A DNA stretch of 38,940 nt from an uncultured Bacilli bacterium (GCA_944332225.1 CALVJO010000014.1:1-38940); one strand, 5' to 3'; shown: positions 8,144 to 17,534, numbered from the stretch's first letter. The notes: a model not told the origin generated them from the sequence alone. A program made the numbers and translations.

Positions 8144-8645
8144 GACCATTCTTCAAAGAAGAAGCATTAGAAAATATTCTTCAAAAGAAATAAATGATGA
8201 AGTATTAAATGAAATTTTAAAATGTGGAACTTACGCGCCTTCTGGGAAAAATCGTCAATCCGCGGTTATAGTTTTGATAGAGGATAAAAAAACTAGAGAC
8301 TTAATATCGAAGTTAAACGCTAAGATTTTAAATTCTCCAAGTGATCCTTACTATAATGCTCCATATATCATCATTGTTTTAGCAGATAAGAGAGTTAACA
8401 CTTATATTGAAGATGGTTCTTGCTGCTTAGAAAACATGATGCTAGGAGCTGAATCTTTAGGCCTTGGAACTTGCTGGATTCATAGGGCAAGAGAGATGTT
8501 TGAAACTGATGAAGGGAAAGAACTGTTAGCAAAATGGGGATTAGATGCTTCTTTAGAAGGAATTGGTTCGTTAGCTTTAGGATATAAAGATGAAAGCAAG
8601 AACGCATATCCAAGAAAAGAGAACTATATCAAAGTTATAGAGTGA
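8127..8645 (+). CDS. Nitroreductase-family FMN oxidoreductase
   Basis: A 172-aa flavoprotein. The N-terminal RRSIRKYSSKEI and GTYAPSGKNRQ segments are the FMN-phosphate and ring-binding parts of the NfsB/FRP-type fold. LGLGTCWIHRAREMF and LALGYKDE complete it. Members act as dimers that reduce nitro compounds, quinones or flavins with NAD(P)H. At this small size the physiological substrate is usually unknown. I chose ATG at 8127 over TTG at 8121 because AAAGGAG is 7 nt upstream of the ATG. It overlaps the HAD gene end. Confidence 0.87.
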   Translation: MNETIKTILQRRSIRKYSSKEINDEVLNEILKCGTYAPSGKNRQSAVIVLIEDKKTRDLISKLNAKILNSPSDPYYNAPYIIIVLADKRVNTYIEDGSCCLENMMLGAESLGLGTCWIHRAREMFETDEGKELLAKWGLDASLEGIGSLALGYKDESKNAYPRKENYIKVIE

Positions 8646-8657
8646 GGAAGGTAAATT

Positions 8658-9773
8658 GTGGATAGAAAAAGAGTTAATCCCGTAAAGGTTATTTTATACG
8701 CGATTTTAAGTTTTATTTTATTGATTGTCATCGTTTTATTAGGATATGTAATTTATCTAGATTCTAATTATTATCGAATTGAAGATTTTGCTAGGATGAC
8801 TATTGAAAATAATACATCTTCAAAAGTTTCTCTTGGTCAAACTTATTCGATTTCCACCTACAATATTGGATTTGGAGCCTATTCTGATGACTATACTTTC
8901 TTCATGGATACAGGAGAAATGCAGGATGGGACAAAAACTGTAGGAGAATATGGAACGGCGAGAAGCAAAGAAGAATGTCAAGAAAACACGGATGGCTCAG
9001 TTGAATTATTAAAAAGCCTAAATAGCGATTTTTACTTTGTTCAAGAGGTGGATCAAAGCTCAACTCGCTCTTATCGTATCAACCAAGTTGAAGCGTTAAA
9101 AACTAATTTTGAAGATTATGGATCTGTATTTACCGTCAATTTCCATTCCGGATATCTTTTGTATCCTTTCAATAATCCTCATGGCGAAGTAAATGGAGGT
9201 ACGGTTACATTATCTAAGTATCATCTTGATTCATCAATTAGAAGAAGCTTGCCAATATCTGAAGATTTTATCACTAGATTCTTTGATTTAGATCGCTGCT
9301 TAACTATTAATTATCTACCGATTGAAAATAGTTCAAAGCAGTTAGTTTTAATAAATTTACATCTTTCGGCTTATGATGAAGGCGGGGTGTTTAGAGCTAA
9401 ACAAATGGAATTATTAAATAATATCTTGCAAGAAGAAAGAGCTAAAGGAAACTACGTTATAGCCGGAGGAGACTTTAATCATGATATAGCAGATTCAAGC
9501 ACATATTTTAAAACCGAGCAAAAGATTCCTTCGTGGTTAGCTTTCTTAAATGAAGATTCTTTAAGTGAGGGATATAGATTTGCTGATGCGAATAATAATG
9601 CACCTACCTGCCGCGGCGCGGATATGGTTTATATTAAAGATGTTACTTATACCTGCGTAGTTGATGGATTTATTGTCTCTGATAACATTAATATCGAGCA
9701 GGTTTATAATGTTGATAATCAATTCCTTTATTCCGATCACAACCCATGCTATATGGAATTTTCATTAAATTAA
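8658..9773 (+). CDS. Membrane-anchored endonuclease/exonuclease/phosphatase (EEP) family protein
   Basis: A 371-aa protein with GTG start (AGGAAGG six bases upstream). A single N-terminal helix (about 11-34) places the rest outside the cell. The full EEP metal-hydrolase motif set is present: STYNIGFG (Asn69), FVQEVD (metal-binding Glu), NLHLSAYD, GGDFNHD (Asp272, Asn274) and terminal SDHNP (Asp360, His361). The fold covers DNases, sphingomyelinases and inositol phosphatases, and the sequence does not choose between them. Anchoring suggests scavenging of phosphate or nucleic acids at the cell surface. It is the last gene of the 7068-9773 cluster. Confidence 0.85.
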   Translation: MDRKRVNPVKVILYAILSFILLIVIVLLGYVIYLDSNYYRIEDFARMTIENNTSSKVSLGQTYSISTYNIGFGAYSDDYTFFMDTGEMQDGTKTVGEYGTARSKEECQENTDGSVELLKSLNSDFYFVQEVDQSSTRSYRINQVEALKTNFEDYGSVFTVNFHSGYLLYPFNNPHGEVNGGTVTLSKYHLDSSIRRSLPISEDFITRFFDLDRCLTINYLPIENSSKQLVLINLHLSAYDEGGVFRAKQMELLNNILQEERAKGNYVIAGGDFNHDIADSSTYFKTEQKIPSWLAFLNEDSLSEGYRFADANNNAPTCRGADMVYIKDVTYTCVVDGFIVSDNINIEQVYNVDNQFLYSDHNPCYMEFSLN

Positions 9774-9847
9774 TCGATTGAATTAATATTTAATTTTTCT
9801 TAATATCTTAGAAATATATAATATTAGAAGTATTTAAGGAGGATTTT

Positions 9848-11608
9848 ATGCAAACTAAATGGAATTTAAATGAAGTATATAATAACAAAGAAGAATTATT
9901 AAAAGAAAAACAAGTTTTAGAACAAACCATTGAAGAATTAAAGACTTATCAAGGCAAGCTAAATAATAAAAATGATTTAGAAAGTTTTTTAGCCCTCTCG
10001 TCTAAAGGAGAAATTATTCTTTCTAGAATTTATTCTTATCTTCAAATGAAATTTGATCTAAATCAAAAGGATCTAGAATCTCAGCAAGATTTAGGAATGC
10101 TTCAAAATCTTTTAACTAACTATGTCAGCGCGATGAGCTATGTAAATGAAGAGATTTTAAAAAATAAATATGATGATATTCTTGCTTGGTCTAATGAATC
10201 TAAAGTAATTAAAGAAAATCTTTTCCCATTGAAGAAAATATTTGATGGAGCAAAGCATGTTTTAACTTATAAAGAAGAAAAGATTTTAGCTAATTTCTCT
10301 AATGTTTCAGGTGGTTATTCGTCTTTATATGAAATGTTAGATAATTCAGATAATGAACCATTTGAAATTGAAACGGAGCAAGGTGAGATAACTGTCTCTA
10401 AAAATAACTACACTTATTATTTAGCAACTTTAAAATCGCAAGAAGATCGTAGAAAAGTGTTCGAAACCCTTTATTCTTTCTACGATGATCATAAAAATAC
10501 TTTCGCCGCGATTTATAAAGGTATCATCGATAAAGATATCGCTTTGATGAAATCACGTAATTATAAGACGATTTTAGAAGCGTTTTTAGAGCATAATCAA
10601 ATTCCTGAGCAAGTTTATTTATCTTTAATTGAAACCGCAAAAAAACATACTGAACCTTTAAAAGAATGGATTCAATTGAGAAAGAAATATTTCAAGTTAG
10701 ATGAATATCATACTTATGATAGAATGCTTACTTTAGCTAAATCAGATGTTAAATATTCCTATGAAAAAGGCTATTCTATCGTCATGGATGCTTTGAAAGA
10801 TATGGGAGATGATTTCATAGCTCATGCTAAAAAAGCTTTAAAAGATGGACATGTTGATGTTTATCCTACCGAAGGCAAGAGATCAGGAGCCTACTCTACT
10901 CAAATTCCTGAACATGGAGCGTATATATTATTAAATCATACGGATGATTTAGATTCTTTGTTCACTTTAATTCATGAAACAGGCCATTCAATTCATACTT
11001 TATATGCTTTAGAAAATCAACCATATCCAACTCAAGATTATGTGATATTTGTCGCGGAGATCGCTTCAACATTTAATGAGCAATGTCTCTTAGATTATCT
11101 ATTAAAGAATTCAAGTGATAAGAATTTAAAGATTCAAGCTTTAGAGCAACAAATCGATGGAATAGTGGGAACTTTCTATCGTCAGACTTTATTTGCTGAT
11201 TTTGAATATCAAGCCCATATGAAGGCTCTAAATGGAGAAGGAATCACTTATGAAACTCTTTGCAATATAATGAAGGATCTTTACTTAGAATATTATGGAA
11301 TCGATTTAGAGACTGAACCTTTAAAGAAGTTTGTTTGGGCTTATATTCCTCATCTATTTAATTCTCCTTTCTATGTTTATCAATACGCGACTTGTCTTTC
11401 AGCTTCCTTACAGATCTATCAAAATGTTAAAGACGGCGTGGAAGGGGCAAAAGAAAAGTACATTAACATGTTAAAAGAAGGTGGAGATGATTATCCAATC
11501 GAAATCATTAAACGCGCGGGAGTTGATTTAACAAGCGAGCAACCTTTTGTTAATGTATGTAACAAATTAGAATCTCTAATTAAACAATTAAAGGAATTAT
11601 TAGATTAA
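9848..11608 (+). CDS. pepF: Oligoendopeptidase F, M3B zinc peptidase
   Basis: A 586-aa cytosolic metallopeptidase that cleaves short peptides. The zinc site is HETGHSIH (His376, Glu377, His380), with the third ligand in the downstream EIASTFNE motif. Length and the C-terminal GIDLETEPL/YIPHLF segment fit PepF. A perfect ribosome site (AAGGAGG) lies 7 nt before the ATG. The stop TAA shares its last base with the cysK ATG, so peptide turnover and cysteine synthesis are coupled here. The 74-bp gap upstream contains TATAATATT-like AT-rich sequence fitting a -10 region. Confidence 0.95.
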   Translation: MQTKWNLNEVYNNKEELLKEKQVLEQTIEELKTYQGKLNNKNDLESFLALSSKGEIILSRIYSYLQMKFDLNQKDLESQQDLGMLQNLLTNYVSAMSYVNEEILKNKYDDILAWSNESKVIKENLFPLKKIFDGAKHVLTYKEEKILANFSNVSGGYSSLYEMLDNSDNEPFEIETEQGEITVSKNNYTYYLATLKSQEDRRKVFETLYSFYDDHKNTFAAIYKGIIDKDIALMKSRNYKTILEAFLEHNQIPEQVYLSLIETAKKHTEPLKEWIQLRKKYFKLDEYHTYDRMLTLAKSDVKYSYEKGYSIVMDALKDMGDDFIAHAKKALKDGHVDVYPTEGKRSGAYSTQIPEHGAYILLNHTDDLDSLFTLIHETGHSIHTLYALENQPYPTQDYVIFVAEIASTFNEQCLLDYLLKNSSDKNLKIQALEQQIDGIVGTFYRQTLFADFEYQAHMKALNGEGITYETLCNIMKDLYLEYYGIDLETEPLKKFVWAYIPHLFNSPFYVYQYATCLSASLQIYQNVKDGVEGAKEKYINMLKEGGDDYPIEIIKRAGVDLTSEQPFVNVCNKLESLIKQLKELLD

Positions 11609-12513
11609 TGATTTATCAATCAATTTTAGATACAGTTGGTAACACACCTCTAGTTAGATTGGCTAATATTGAAAAGTTATTCTCTTTAAAGGGTGAGCTT
11701 TACGCGAAAGTTGAATCATTTAATCCTTCATCATCAATCAAGGTAAGAATTGCTAAGATGATGATTGAAGATGGATTTAAAAAAGGATTAATTACTAAAG
11801 ATACTGTTGTTATTGAAGCTACATCTGGCAATACAGGAATCGGATTAAGCTTAGTTTGTTCTCTTTATAAATTAAAGTTTATCTGCATAATGCCGTCTTC
11901 GATGTCGATAGAGAGAATTAAATTAGTTAAAGCTTACGGAGGTGAGGTTATCTTAACTGACGCTTCTTTAGGAATGAAAGGAACTTTAGATAAATTAGAG
12001 GAATTAAAAAATGTTTATCCTCACGTTTTTGTTCCAAGCCAGTTTGATAATTTAATAAATCCTCAAACTCATTATTTAACAACCGGGAGAGAAATCTTGT
12101 CTGATTTACCTTCAATCACTCATTTTTTCTCATCTATCGGCACGGGAGGCACGATTTCTGGAGTAGGAAAGTATTTGAAAGAGAAGACAAAGTGTCAAGT
12201 GATAGGATATGAGCCTGAAAACTCACCTTTAATCACTAAAGGCTACGCGGGAAGCCATAAGATTCAAGGTGTCGGGGCTAATTTTATTCCTAATACTTTA
12301 AATTTGTCATATGTTGATGAAGTTTTATTAGTGAATAACGAAGATGCGTTTAAAATGATGCAAATTTTAGCTAAAGAAGAAGGTATTTTTGGAGGAATCT
12401 CTTCAGGAGGGTGTCTATCTTTAGCTATTAATTATTTAAAAGATAAGAAAGATTTTAAGGGAGTTATCGTTCTTCCTGATACAGGAGAACGGTATTTAAG
12501 CGTGATAGAATGA
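11608..12513 (+). CDS. cysK: Cysteine synthase (O-acetylserine sulfhydrylase)
   Basis: A 301-aa PLP enzyme that converts O-acetylserine and sulfide to cysteine. Lys45 in NPSSSIKVRIAK is the Schiff-base lysine; most family members read S-x-K-D-R, so Val46 is a minor oddity. ATSGNTGIG binds the substrate carboxylate. SSIGTGGTISGVGKYL is the PLP phosphate loop. GGISSGG near the end carries the Ser contacting the pyridine nitrogen. Overlap with pepF upstream and with the serine acetyltransferase downstream gives a complete two-step serine-to-cysteine pathway. Confidence 0.94.
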   Translation: MIYQSILDTVGNTPLVRLANIEKLFSLKGELYAKVESFNPSSSIKVRIAKMMIEDGFKKGLITKDTVVIEATSGNTGIGLSLVCSLYKLKFICIMPSSMSIERIKLVKAYGGEVILTDASLGMKGTLDKLEELKNVYPHVFVPSQFDNLINPQTHYLTTGREILSDLPSITHFFSSIGTGGTISGVGKYLKEKTKCQVIGYEPENSPLITKGYAGSHKIQGVGANFIPNTLNLSYVDEVLLVNNEDAFKMMQILAKEEGIFGGISSGGCLSLAINYLKDKKDFKGVIVLPDTGERYLSVIE

Positions 12514-13307
12514 TGGATAAATATGTTTACTCTTTAGAGCATAAAACTGATTTGTTACCTTGCTTAACAAACATTAAAAAGTTTATTAATTCGGTTAAGG
12601 AATTCTTCTTTCCTAATTTTTTTACTTGTCAAAACGAGGCTAACAACCCTCTTGAGAAAGCAAGAGATGTTTTAAAAATAGAAATTGATAAAGTATTTAA
12701 ATTAACTAATGATAATCGTGATGTAGATTCTTTAGTTGAAAAGATAATGAATTCTATTGTTGAGCTGATTCCAGTTATCAAATCCGATTTAAAATCTTTC
12801 TATGAAGGTGATCCTGCCGCGGAGGATTATGTTGAAATCATCATTACATATCCTGGATTTAAAGCTTTAGTCACTTATAGAGTGGCCCATATTTTATATC
12901 AAAACCAAATTAGATATTTACCTAGAATGCTTTCTGAGATTGCTCATAGTCAAACTGGTATTGATATTCATCCTGGGGCGAATATCGGGCAAAGCTTCTT
13001 TATAGATCACGGGACAGGAATCGTCATCGGGGAAACTTCTATAATTGGCGATAATGTTAGAATCTATCAAGGGGTGACTATCGGAGCTTTATCTTTAGAA
13101 AATGGTCATGCCTTAAAAGGAATCAAGAGACATCCTACCATTGGAAATAATGTTATTATCTATGCAAATGCATCTATTCTAGGTGGAGATACTATTATAG
13201 GAGATAACACCATCATCGGAGGAAACGTATTTATTACTAAAAGCGTTCCTGATAATCATATGGTGGCTTTTAATAATTCTGATAAGTTAATAGTGAAAAA
13301 AAGATGA
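12510..13307 (+). CDS. cysE: Serine O-acetyltransferase
   Basis: A 265-aa acetyltransferase making O-acetylserine from serine and acetyl-CoA. An alpha-helical N-terminal half is followed by a left-handed beta-helix (about 150-255) with the catalytic segment IDHGTGIVIGETSIIGDN and hexapeptide repeats (VRIYQGVTIGALS, NNVIIYANASILGGDTIIGD). The N-terminal helical part is longer than in short Bacillus-type CysE, similar to the EpsC-like form. It overlaps cysK by 4 nt (ATGA; a second ATG follows at 12513). The C-terminus ends KLIVKKR and lacks the long tail some SATs use to bind CysK. Confidence 0.93.
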   Translation: MMDKYVYSLEHKTDLLPCLTNIKKFINSVKEFFFPNFFTCQNEANNPLEKARDVLKIEIDKVFKLTNDNRDVDSLVEKIMNSIVELIPVIKSDLKSFYEGDPAAEDYVEIIITYPGFKALVTYRVAHILYQNQIRYLPRMLSEIAHSQTGIDIHPGANIGQSFFIDHGTGIVIGETSIIGDNVRIYQGVTIGALSLENGHALKGIKRHPTIGNNVIIYANASILGGDTIIGDNTIIGGNVFITKSVPDNHMVAFNNSDKLIVKKR

Positions 13308-13543
13308 ACGATATCGATAGAAAAGTTAAAAGGACGATGATGATAAATAAGATAGTCATCTCAATATTTGCCTGCTTAGTAGTTATTTATCTTGTGATTA
13401 GATATCTTATTTTTAATGATAATTCCTTTGTAATTAATTATGGAGGCTACATTATGCTTTCCATTTTAGGATTATTTGCTATTTATTTTATTTTGATGCT
13501 TGTTTATCTTAATCATCTAGCTAAAAATAAAGTTGATAAATAG
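13304..13543 (+). CDS. Small two-helix membrane protein, unknown function
   Basis: A 79-aa protein with a basic N-terminus and two hydrophobic helices (about 15-33 and 46-68), loop FNDNSFVINYGG between them, and a Lys-rich C-terminus. It starts four bases inside cysE (ATGA overlap), so it is co-translated with the cysteine genes. No family is recognised. A role with the cysteine enzymes or the two-component system 38 bp downstream cannot be told from sequence. Confidence 0.7.
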   Translation: MNDIDRKVKRTMMINKIVISIFACLVVIYLVIRYLIFNDNSFVINYGGYIMLSILGLFAIYFILMLVYLNHLAKNKVDK

Positions 13544-13581
13544 TTAAAACAAATTATAGATAGTTTCATATAGGAGGTAGT

Positions 13582-14253
13582 ATGTTTAAGGTTTTACTAG
13601 TTGAGGATGATATTGATTTATCAGATACCATAAAATTATATTTAACAAAAAAAGGATTCGATGTTTATTGCTCTTATTCAGCAAAGTATGCTTTAAAAGA
13701 GCTTGAAAAATATCCGGTTGATATTATTATAACCGACATCATGATGCCTAATATTGACGGAATAACTTTTATTAAAGAGATTAGAGATTATGGAGTTAAG
13801 TGCCCGATTTTAATAATCTCCGCGAAAGATCAGATCAAAGATAAGGAACAAGGCTTTCTCGCCGGCGCGGATGATTATATGGTTAAGCCAATTGATGTCA
13901 CTGAACTTGAATTAAGGATAAATGCCTTATTTAGAAGGGCTAATATTTCTAACGCGCATAAGCTAGAATTTAAATCAACCACCTTAGACGCGGATTCTTT
14001 AACTGTCGTGACTGATGGTAAAACATTTGAGCTACCTCAAAAAGAGTTTCAAATATTATTTAAATTACTTTCTTATGAAAACAAGATCTTCACTAGGGTC
14101 GCTTTGATGGATGAATTTTGGGGTATTTATACGGAAAGTGAAGAAAGAACGATTGATACCCATATTAATAGATTAAGGGATAAATTTAAAAACAATCCAG
14201 ACTTTGAAATTGTTACCATTCGAGGATTAGGTTATAAGGCAGTAAAAAAATAA
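13582..14253 (+). CDS. OmpR/PhoB-family response regulator
   Basis: A 223-aa transcription factor. The receiver domain has acidic residues E8, D9, D10, phosphoacceptor Asp52 in IIITDIMMPNIDG, the SAKDQ switch and MVKPID (conserved Lys). The winged helix-turn-helix (about 128-222) carries LPQKEFQILFKLLSY, the recognition-helix region RTIDTHINRLRDKF, and the wing TIRGLGYKAVKK. GGAGG lies 6 nt before the ATG. The gene overlaps its kinase by one base (TAATG). Confidence 0.94.
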   Translation: MFKVLLVEDDIDLSDTIKLYLTKKGFDVYCSYSAKYALKELEKYPVDIIITDIMMPNIDGITFIKEIRDYGVKCPILIISAKDQIKDKEQGFLAGADDYMVKPIDVTELELRINALFRRANISNAHKLEFKSTTLDADSLTVVTDGKTFELPQKEFQILFKLLSYENKIFTRVALMDEFWGIYTESEERTIDTHINRLRDKFKNNPDFEIVTIRGLGYKAVKK

Positions 14254-15317
14254 TGAATAATTCACATAACAAATCAAGCATTTATTTTAGATTTTCTTTA
14301 TTGATATTCGTCTTCTTTTTTGTCTTGATTGTGTTAGTAGGAATTATTATTTGTATAGTTTTAATGTCTCCTTTTGCCCCTTTACTAATGCATGGATTCG
14401 CCTCGACTACGATTTTCACGATGCTGATCATCTTACTAGCCTCCGCGATTTTAGCTTCCATGCTCTTTTATTTTTTAGGGAGAAAGCCTTTATCTTCTTT
14501 AGTTGATTTATCAGTTAAATCGAAAGAAGTTGCTCAAGGTAATTTCTCTTCTAGAGTTAAAGTTGAATCTAACATTCCTGAATTAAACGAAGTTTTAAAA
14601 AACTTTAATTACATGGTTGAAAATCTATCAAAGTTAGATACTTTATCTAATGACTTTATCTCTAATGTATCGCATGAATTTAAAACTCCCCTCGCGGTTA
14701 TTAGAAGCAACGTGAATATTCTAGAAAATGCCTCTTTAAGCGAGGAAGAAAAACAAAAATGCTTAACTAGGATTAATGATTCTATTGAAAAATTAACTGT
14801 CTTAATCTCCAATGTTTTAAAGATATCTAAGCTTGATAATAATCAAGTTGAAGTTGACCTTAAAGAAGTAAGATTAGATGAGGTGTTAAGACAATGTATC
14901 TTGGATCTATCTGATAGGTTTGAAAAGAAGCATTTAATCCTAGATTTAGAATTAGATGATTGTCTCATAAAATCGGATAAGGAACTTCTATCTCAAATTG
15001 TAAATAATTTAATAACTAACGCGATTAAGTTTTCTAATGAAGGTGGTATGATTTATCTATCTTTAGAAAATTCAAAACAAATTGTTATAACTGTTAAAGA
15101 TGAAGGAATCGGAATGAGCCAAGAAACCGTCAATCATATCTTTGATAGATTCTATCAAGGGGAAACTTCCCATTCTCGAGAAGGAAATGGGCTAGGGTTA
15201 ACAATCGTCAGCAAGATTGTGAAAATATTAAATGGTAAAATCGAAGTTTCATCAAAAATTAATGAAGGAACGACCTTTAAAGTTATCTTTCCTAAGTCTC
15301 AGTTAGTGAAACAATAA
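14253..15317 (+). CDS. HAMP/HisKA sensor histidine kinase
   Basis: A 354-aa classical kinase: two membrane helices (about 13-38 and 50-75) joined by only about 12 residues, so there is no extracellular sensor domain and sensing is probably within the membrane. A HAMP linker follows (GRKPLSSLVDLSVKSKEVAQ). The dimerisation box SNVSHEFKTPLAVIRS contains phospho-His141. The ATPase domain has NNLITNAIKFS, VKDEGIGM and GNGLGLTIVSKI. It pairs with the OmpR-type regulator just upstream. Short-loop kinases of this layout often watch over envelope stress or antimicrobial peptides; here that is only a suggestion. Confidence 0.93.
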   Translation: MNNSHNKSSIYFRFSLLIFVFFFVLIVLVGIIICIVLMSPFAPLLMHGFASTTIFTMLIILLASAILASMLFYFLGRKPLSSLVDLSVKSKEVAQGNFSSRVKVESNIPELNEVLKNFNYMVENLSKLDTLSNDFISNVSHEFKTPLAVIRSNVNILENASLSEEEKQKCLTRINDSIEKLTVLISNVLKISKLDNNQVEVDLKEVRLDEVLRQCILDLSDRFEKKHLILDLELDDCLIKSDKELLSQIVNNLITNAIKFSNEGGMIYLSLENSKQIVITVKDEGIGMSQETVNHIFDRFYQGETSHSREGNGLGLTIVSKIVKILNGKIEVSSKINEGTTFKVIFPKSQLVKQ

Positions 15318-15380
15318 AAATTATATTTAATTTAATCATTAGTTAAAACTCAGTTTAAAAAAGATAAATAATCTTTTCTT

Positions 15381-15507
15381 GTAGCAAAAAGCTACGGCAT
15401 TCAATTTTCTCTTAGAGAAAGGTTGAATCCCCTTTCCAAGCTAGTGTTGGTGTCCCTTCATGAATATCCCCAAACTAAGCATAACTCGCCAAGACTAGCT
15501 TTTTTTG
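15381..15507 (+). ncRNA. Putative structured RNA with terminator upstream of the lipase-like gene
   Basis: Three stacked foldable elements lie in a 225-bp gene-free gap. Hairpin 1 is GTAGC-AAAAA-GCTAC (15381-15395). Hairpin 2 has ATTCAA (15399-15404) pairing TTGAAT (15423-15428), with inner TTTCTC/GAGAAA. Hairpin 3 has AAGCTAGTGTTGGTG (15438-15452) pairing CGCCAAGACTAGCTT (15487-15501) with one G-G mismatch and a 34-nt apical part, followed by seven T. It could be a free small RNA or a leader that attenuates the next gene. It does not match riboswitches, 6S, SRP RNA or tmRNA that I can recall. Confidence 0.5.
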
Positions 15508-15541
15508 TTGCTTAAAAATTTTAAAGTTAAATAATTTAATT

Positions 15542-16750
15542 ATGAAAAAGCAAACTGTATTTGATTATTTAAATAAATATGGGAATTACTCTTTTATCGG
15601 AAAAGAGTTTAATGAGGTAGATGGAGCGATTCTAGCTCTTTTAACTTATTTTAATTATAAAGATGTAGTACCTTCTTTAGGGTCTAATTACTTAGATGTT
15701 CCTCTTTATAGGCTTAGTGATGATTCATTATTAGATTATCTTTTAGAAGGAACAGTAACCACCTCAACTGACTCTAGATTCTTTCCTCTAGCGTGTAAAT
15801 CTAAGCGATTTGGTAATATTAGCTTAAATTATTGCTTTGAAAAGTTTGATAAAGAATTAGCTATCCAATTTTTTGCGATTACATATATTTTAGATAATGA
15901 TATCGTTTGCGTCTCATTTAGGGGTACAGATTCATCATTAGTTGGATGGAAAGAAGACCTTATGATGGCGGTTAACGATTATCTCCCTTCCTATATTGAA
16001 GCCGACGCTTATCTTGAAACGATAGGAAAGATCTTTAATACATCAAAAATAATTGTCATTGGTCATTCTAAAGGTGGGGCTCTCGCGGTTCATTCTTCTT
16101 CCCATGCAAGCAAAGATATTCAAGATAGAATCATCAATGTATATGATTTTGATGGACCTGGATTTAGAAAAGCCTTAGATAATTTAAAAGGCTATGAAAA
16201 TATTAAAAGTCGAATCATTAAAATAATACCAATTGATTCAGTGATTGGAATCTTGTTAGAAAGTTCCACCCGAGCGAAAGTTATTAAAGCCGCGGGATTT
16301 TCTTTAGCCCAACATTCTCCTTACATGTGGTATATCGATGATGATCATTTTATTGAGGTGGAACAAACAACATCAGGTTCAGCCTTCTGGTCATATAATA
16401 TGCATGATTTTTTAGAAACTTTAAATGATGAAGAAAAAGTGATATTTATCGATAAGATTTTTTCTTTGGTCGAACAAGCCAAAATCGATACAGTTCATGA
16501 TTTCTTGCATGGAGTTGATAAAAAATTATTTGCGTCAATTAAAGCTTTAATCAATATGATGAAAGATGAGCAAACAAGAGATCTGTTTAAAAAGATAATA
16601 GTTACATTCATTAAAATCTATTTTAAAAATGCTTCGAGCTTTAGGACTAGAAGAAAAATAGATTTCGCTAAAGCTAATCGTGACGAGATGATTGCTTTAA
16701 TTATTAAAGATGAGCCTACTCCTCTTTTGACTGAGAAACAGGAACAATAA
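15542..16750 (+). CDS. Mbeg1-like (DUF2974) alpha/beta hydrolase, lipase class 3 type
   Basis: A 402-aa cytosolic-looking protein. Residues 1-60 (KKQTVFDYLNKYGNYSFIGK, FNEVDGAILALLTYFNYKDV) and the nucleophile elbow VIGHSKGGALAV (Ser176) match the Mbeg1-like family of predicted lipases. CVSFRGTDSSLVGWKEDLMMA is the oxyanion/GTD segment of class 3 lipases. The catalytic Asp is probably in YDFDGPGF and the His in the HSPYMW or MHDF region. Gut Firmicutes carry many such proteins, and the substrate is unknown. There is no obvious ribosome site close to the ATG. The 3' end overlaps the convergent gene by 35 bp. Confidence 0.82.
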   Translation: MKKQTVFDYLNKYGNYSFIGKEFNEVDGAILALLTYFNYKDVVPSLGSNYLDVPLYRLSDDSLLDYLLEGTVTTSTDSRFFPLACKSKRFGNISLNYCFEKFDKELAIQFFAITYILDNDIVCVSFRGTDSSLVGWKEDLMMAVNDYLPSYIEADAYLETIGKIFNTSKIIVIGHSKGGALAVHSSSHASKDIQDRIINVYDFDGPGFRKALDNLKGYENIKSRIIKIIPIDSVIGILLESSTRAKVIKAAGFSLAQHSPYMWYIDDDHFIEVEQTTSGSAFWSYNMHDFLETLNDEEKVIFIDKIFSLVEQAKIDTVHDFLHGVDKKLFASIKALINMMKDEQTRDLFKKIIVTFIKIYFKNASSFRTRRKIDFAKANRDEMIALIIKDEPTPLLTEKQEQ

Positions 16751-17534
16751 TTCCTTCCTTATTTAAGTTTTCTTGATCTTTATCAATTTCTTTAAGCAAT
16801 AATTCTAATTCATCATCTTCATTTAAGAAAGCTTGCTTAGAATATACGTTATAAGTCTCTTCACCGATTATTGAATAAAGAACTAAACATATCTTATTTA
16901 TTAAAGCGTTCAAAGAAGGATTAACTACTAGTTTTTTAAACCAGTGATATGGATTAATCACATTGATAACAGAAAGAAATACATCAGCGACCTTCTTTAA
17001 TCTATAACGTTTATAAGTTTTAGCTAAAGAAGTATTTTCAATCTTAGTCTTGGTATCTAATAACTTTAATATTGTAGTTAATCTAACATTTCTAAATAGA
17101 TTAAATAGTCGTTTAGATAATAGATTATCTATCTTATCGATTATATATCTATCTAACATTATTAGCTCATTGATCGTTAATTCGGATAATGGTCTAGACG
17201 AATCCGGATAAAACTTCTTAGCTATATCATTTATCATCTCTTTAGAAGACGACATAAAGAAATCTAAAGGTACGGCTTTCCTTCTCTTCTTTTCATCTTT
17301 AAATGCTTCTTGATATTGAGCGATAGTCTTTTTGATCTCATCTTCGGATATATCATTAATTCTTTTATTAATTTTAATCGCATCTTTATTTAATTTAACT
17401 AAGGAAGTAAATAAATAAATCAAGGCTAATAGAGCCATTCCAAGTAAGATTCCCATCAAAAAAGCGATGATTGTAGCAAAGTTTATTTGGAAAGTTATCA
17501 CCGATAGAGAATTAATTGAAAAAAGTATTTGCAT
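16716..17534 (-). CDS. N-terminally anchored membrane protein, unknown function
   Basis: A 272-aa protein with one hydrophobic helix near the N-terminus (IIAFLMGILLGMALLALIYL), followed by a charged, mostly helical cytoplasmic domain. This includes a coiled-coil-like stretch (INKRINDISEDEIKKTIAQY) and a second weakly hydrophobic region (VADVFLSVINVINPYHWF). I chose the start at 17534 because AGAGGTG sits 5 nt upstream of it; an ATG at 17567 lacks a site and would add 11 residues. The 3' ends of this gene and the lipase-like gene overlap tail to tail. Its promoter appears to lie inside the divergent tRNA-Thr. The family is not recognised. Confidence 0.75.
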   Translation of the reverse strand: MQILFSINSLSVITFQINFATIIAFLMGILLGMALLALIYLFTSLVKLNKDAIKINKRINDISEDEIKKTIAQYQEAFKDEKKRRKAVPLDFFMSSSKEMINDIAKKFYPDSSRPLSELTINELIMLDRYIIDKIDNLLSKRLFNLFRNVRLTTILKLLDTKTKIENTSLAKTYKRYRLKKVADVFLSVINVINPYHWFKKLVVNPSLNALINKICLVLYSIIGEETYNVYSKQAFLNEDDELELLLKEIDKDQENLNKEGIIVPVSQSKEE

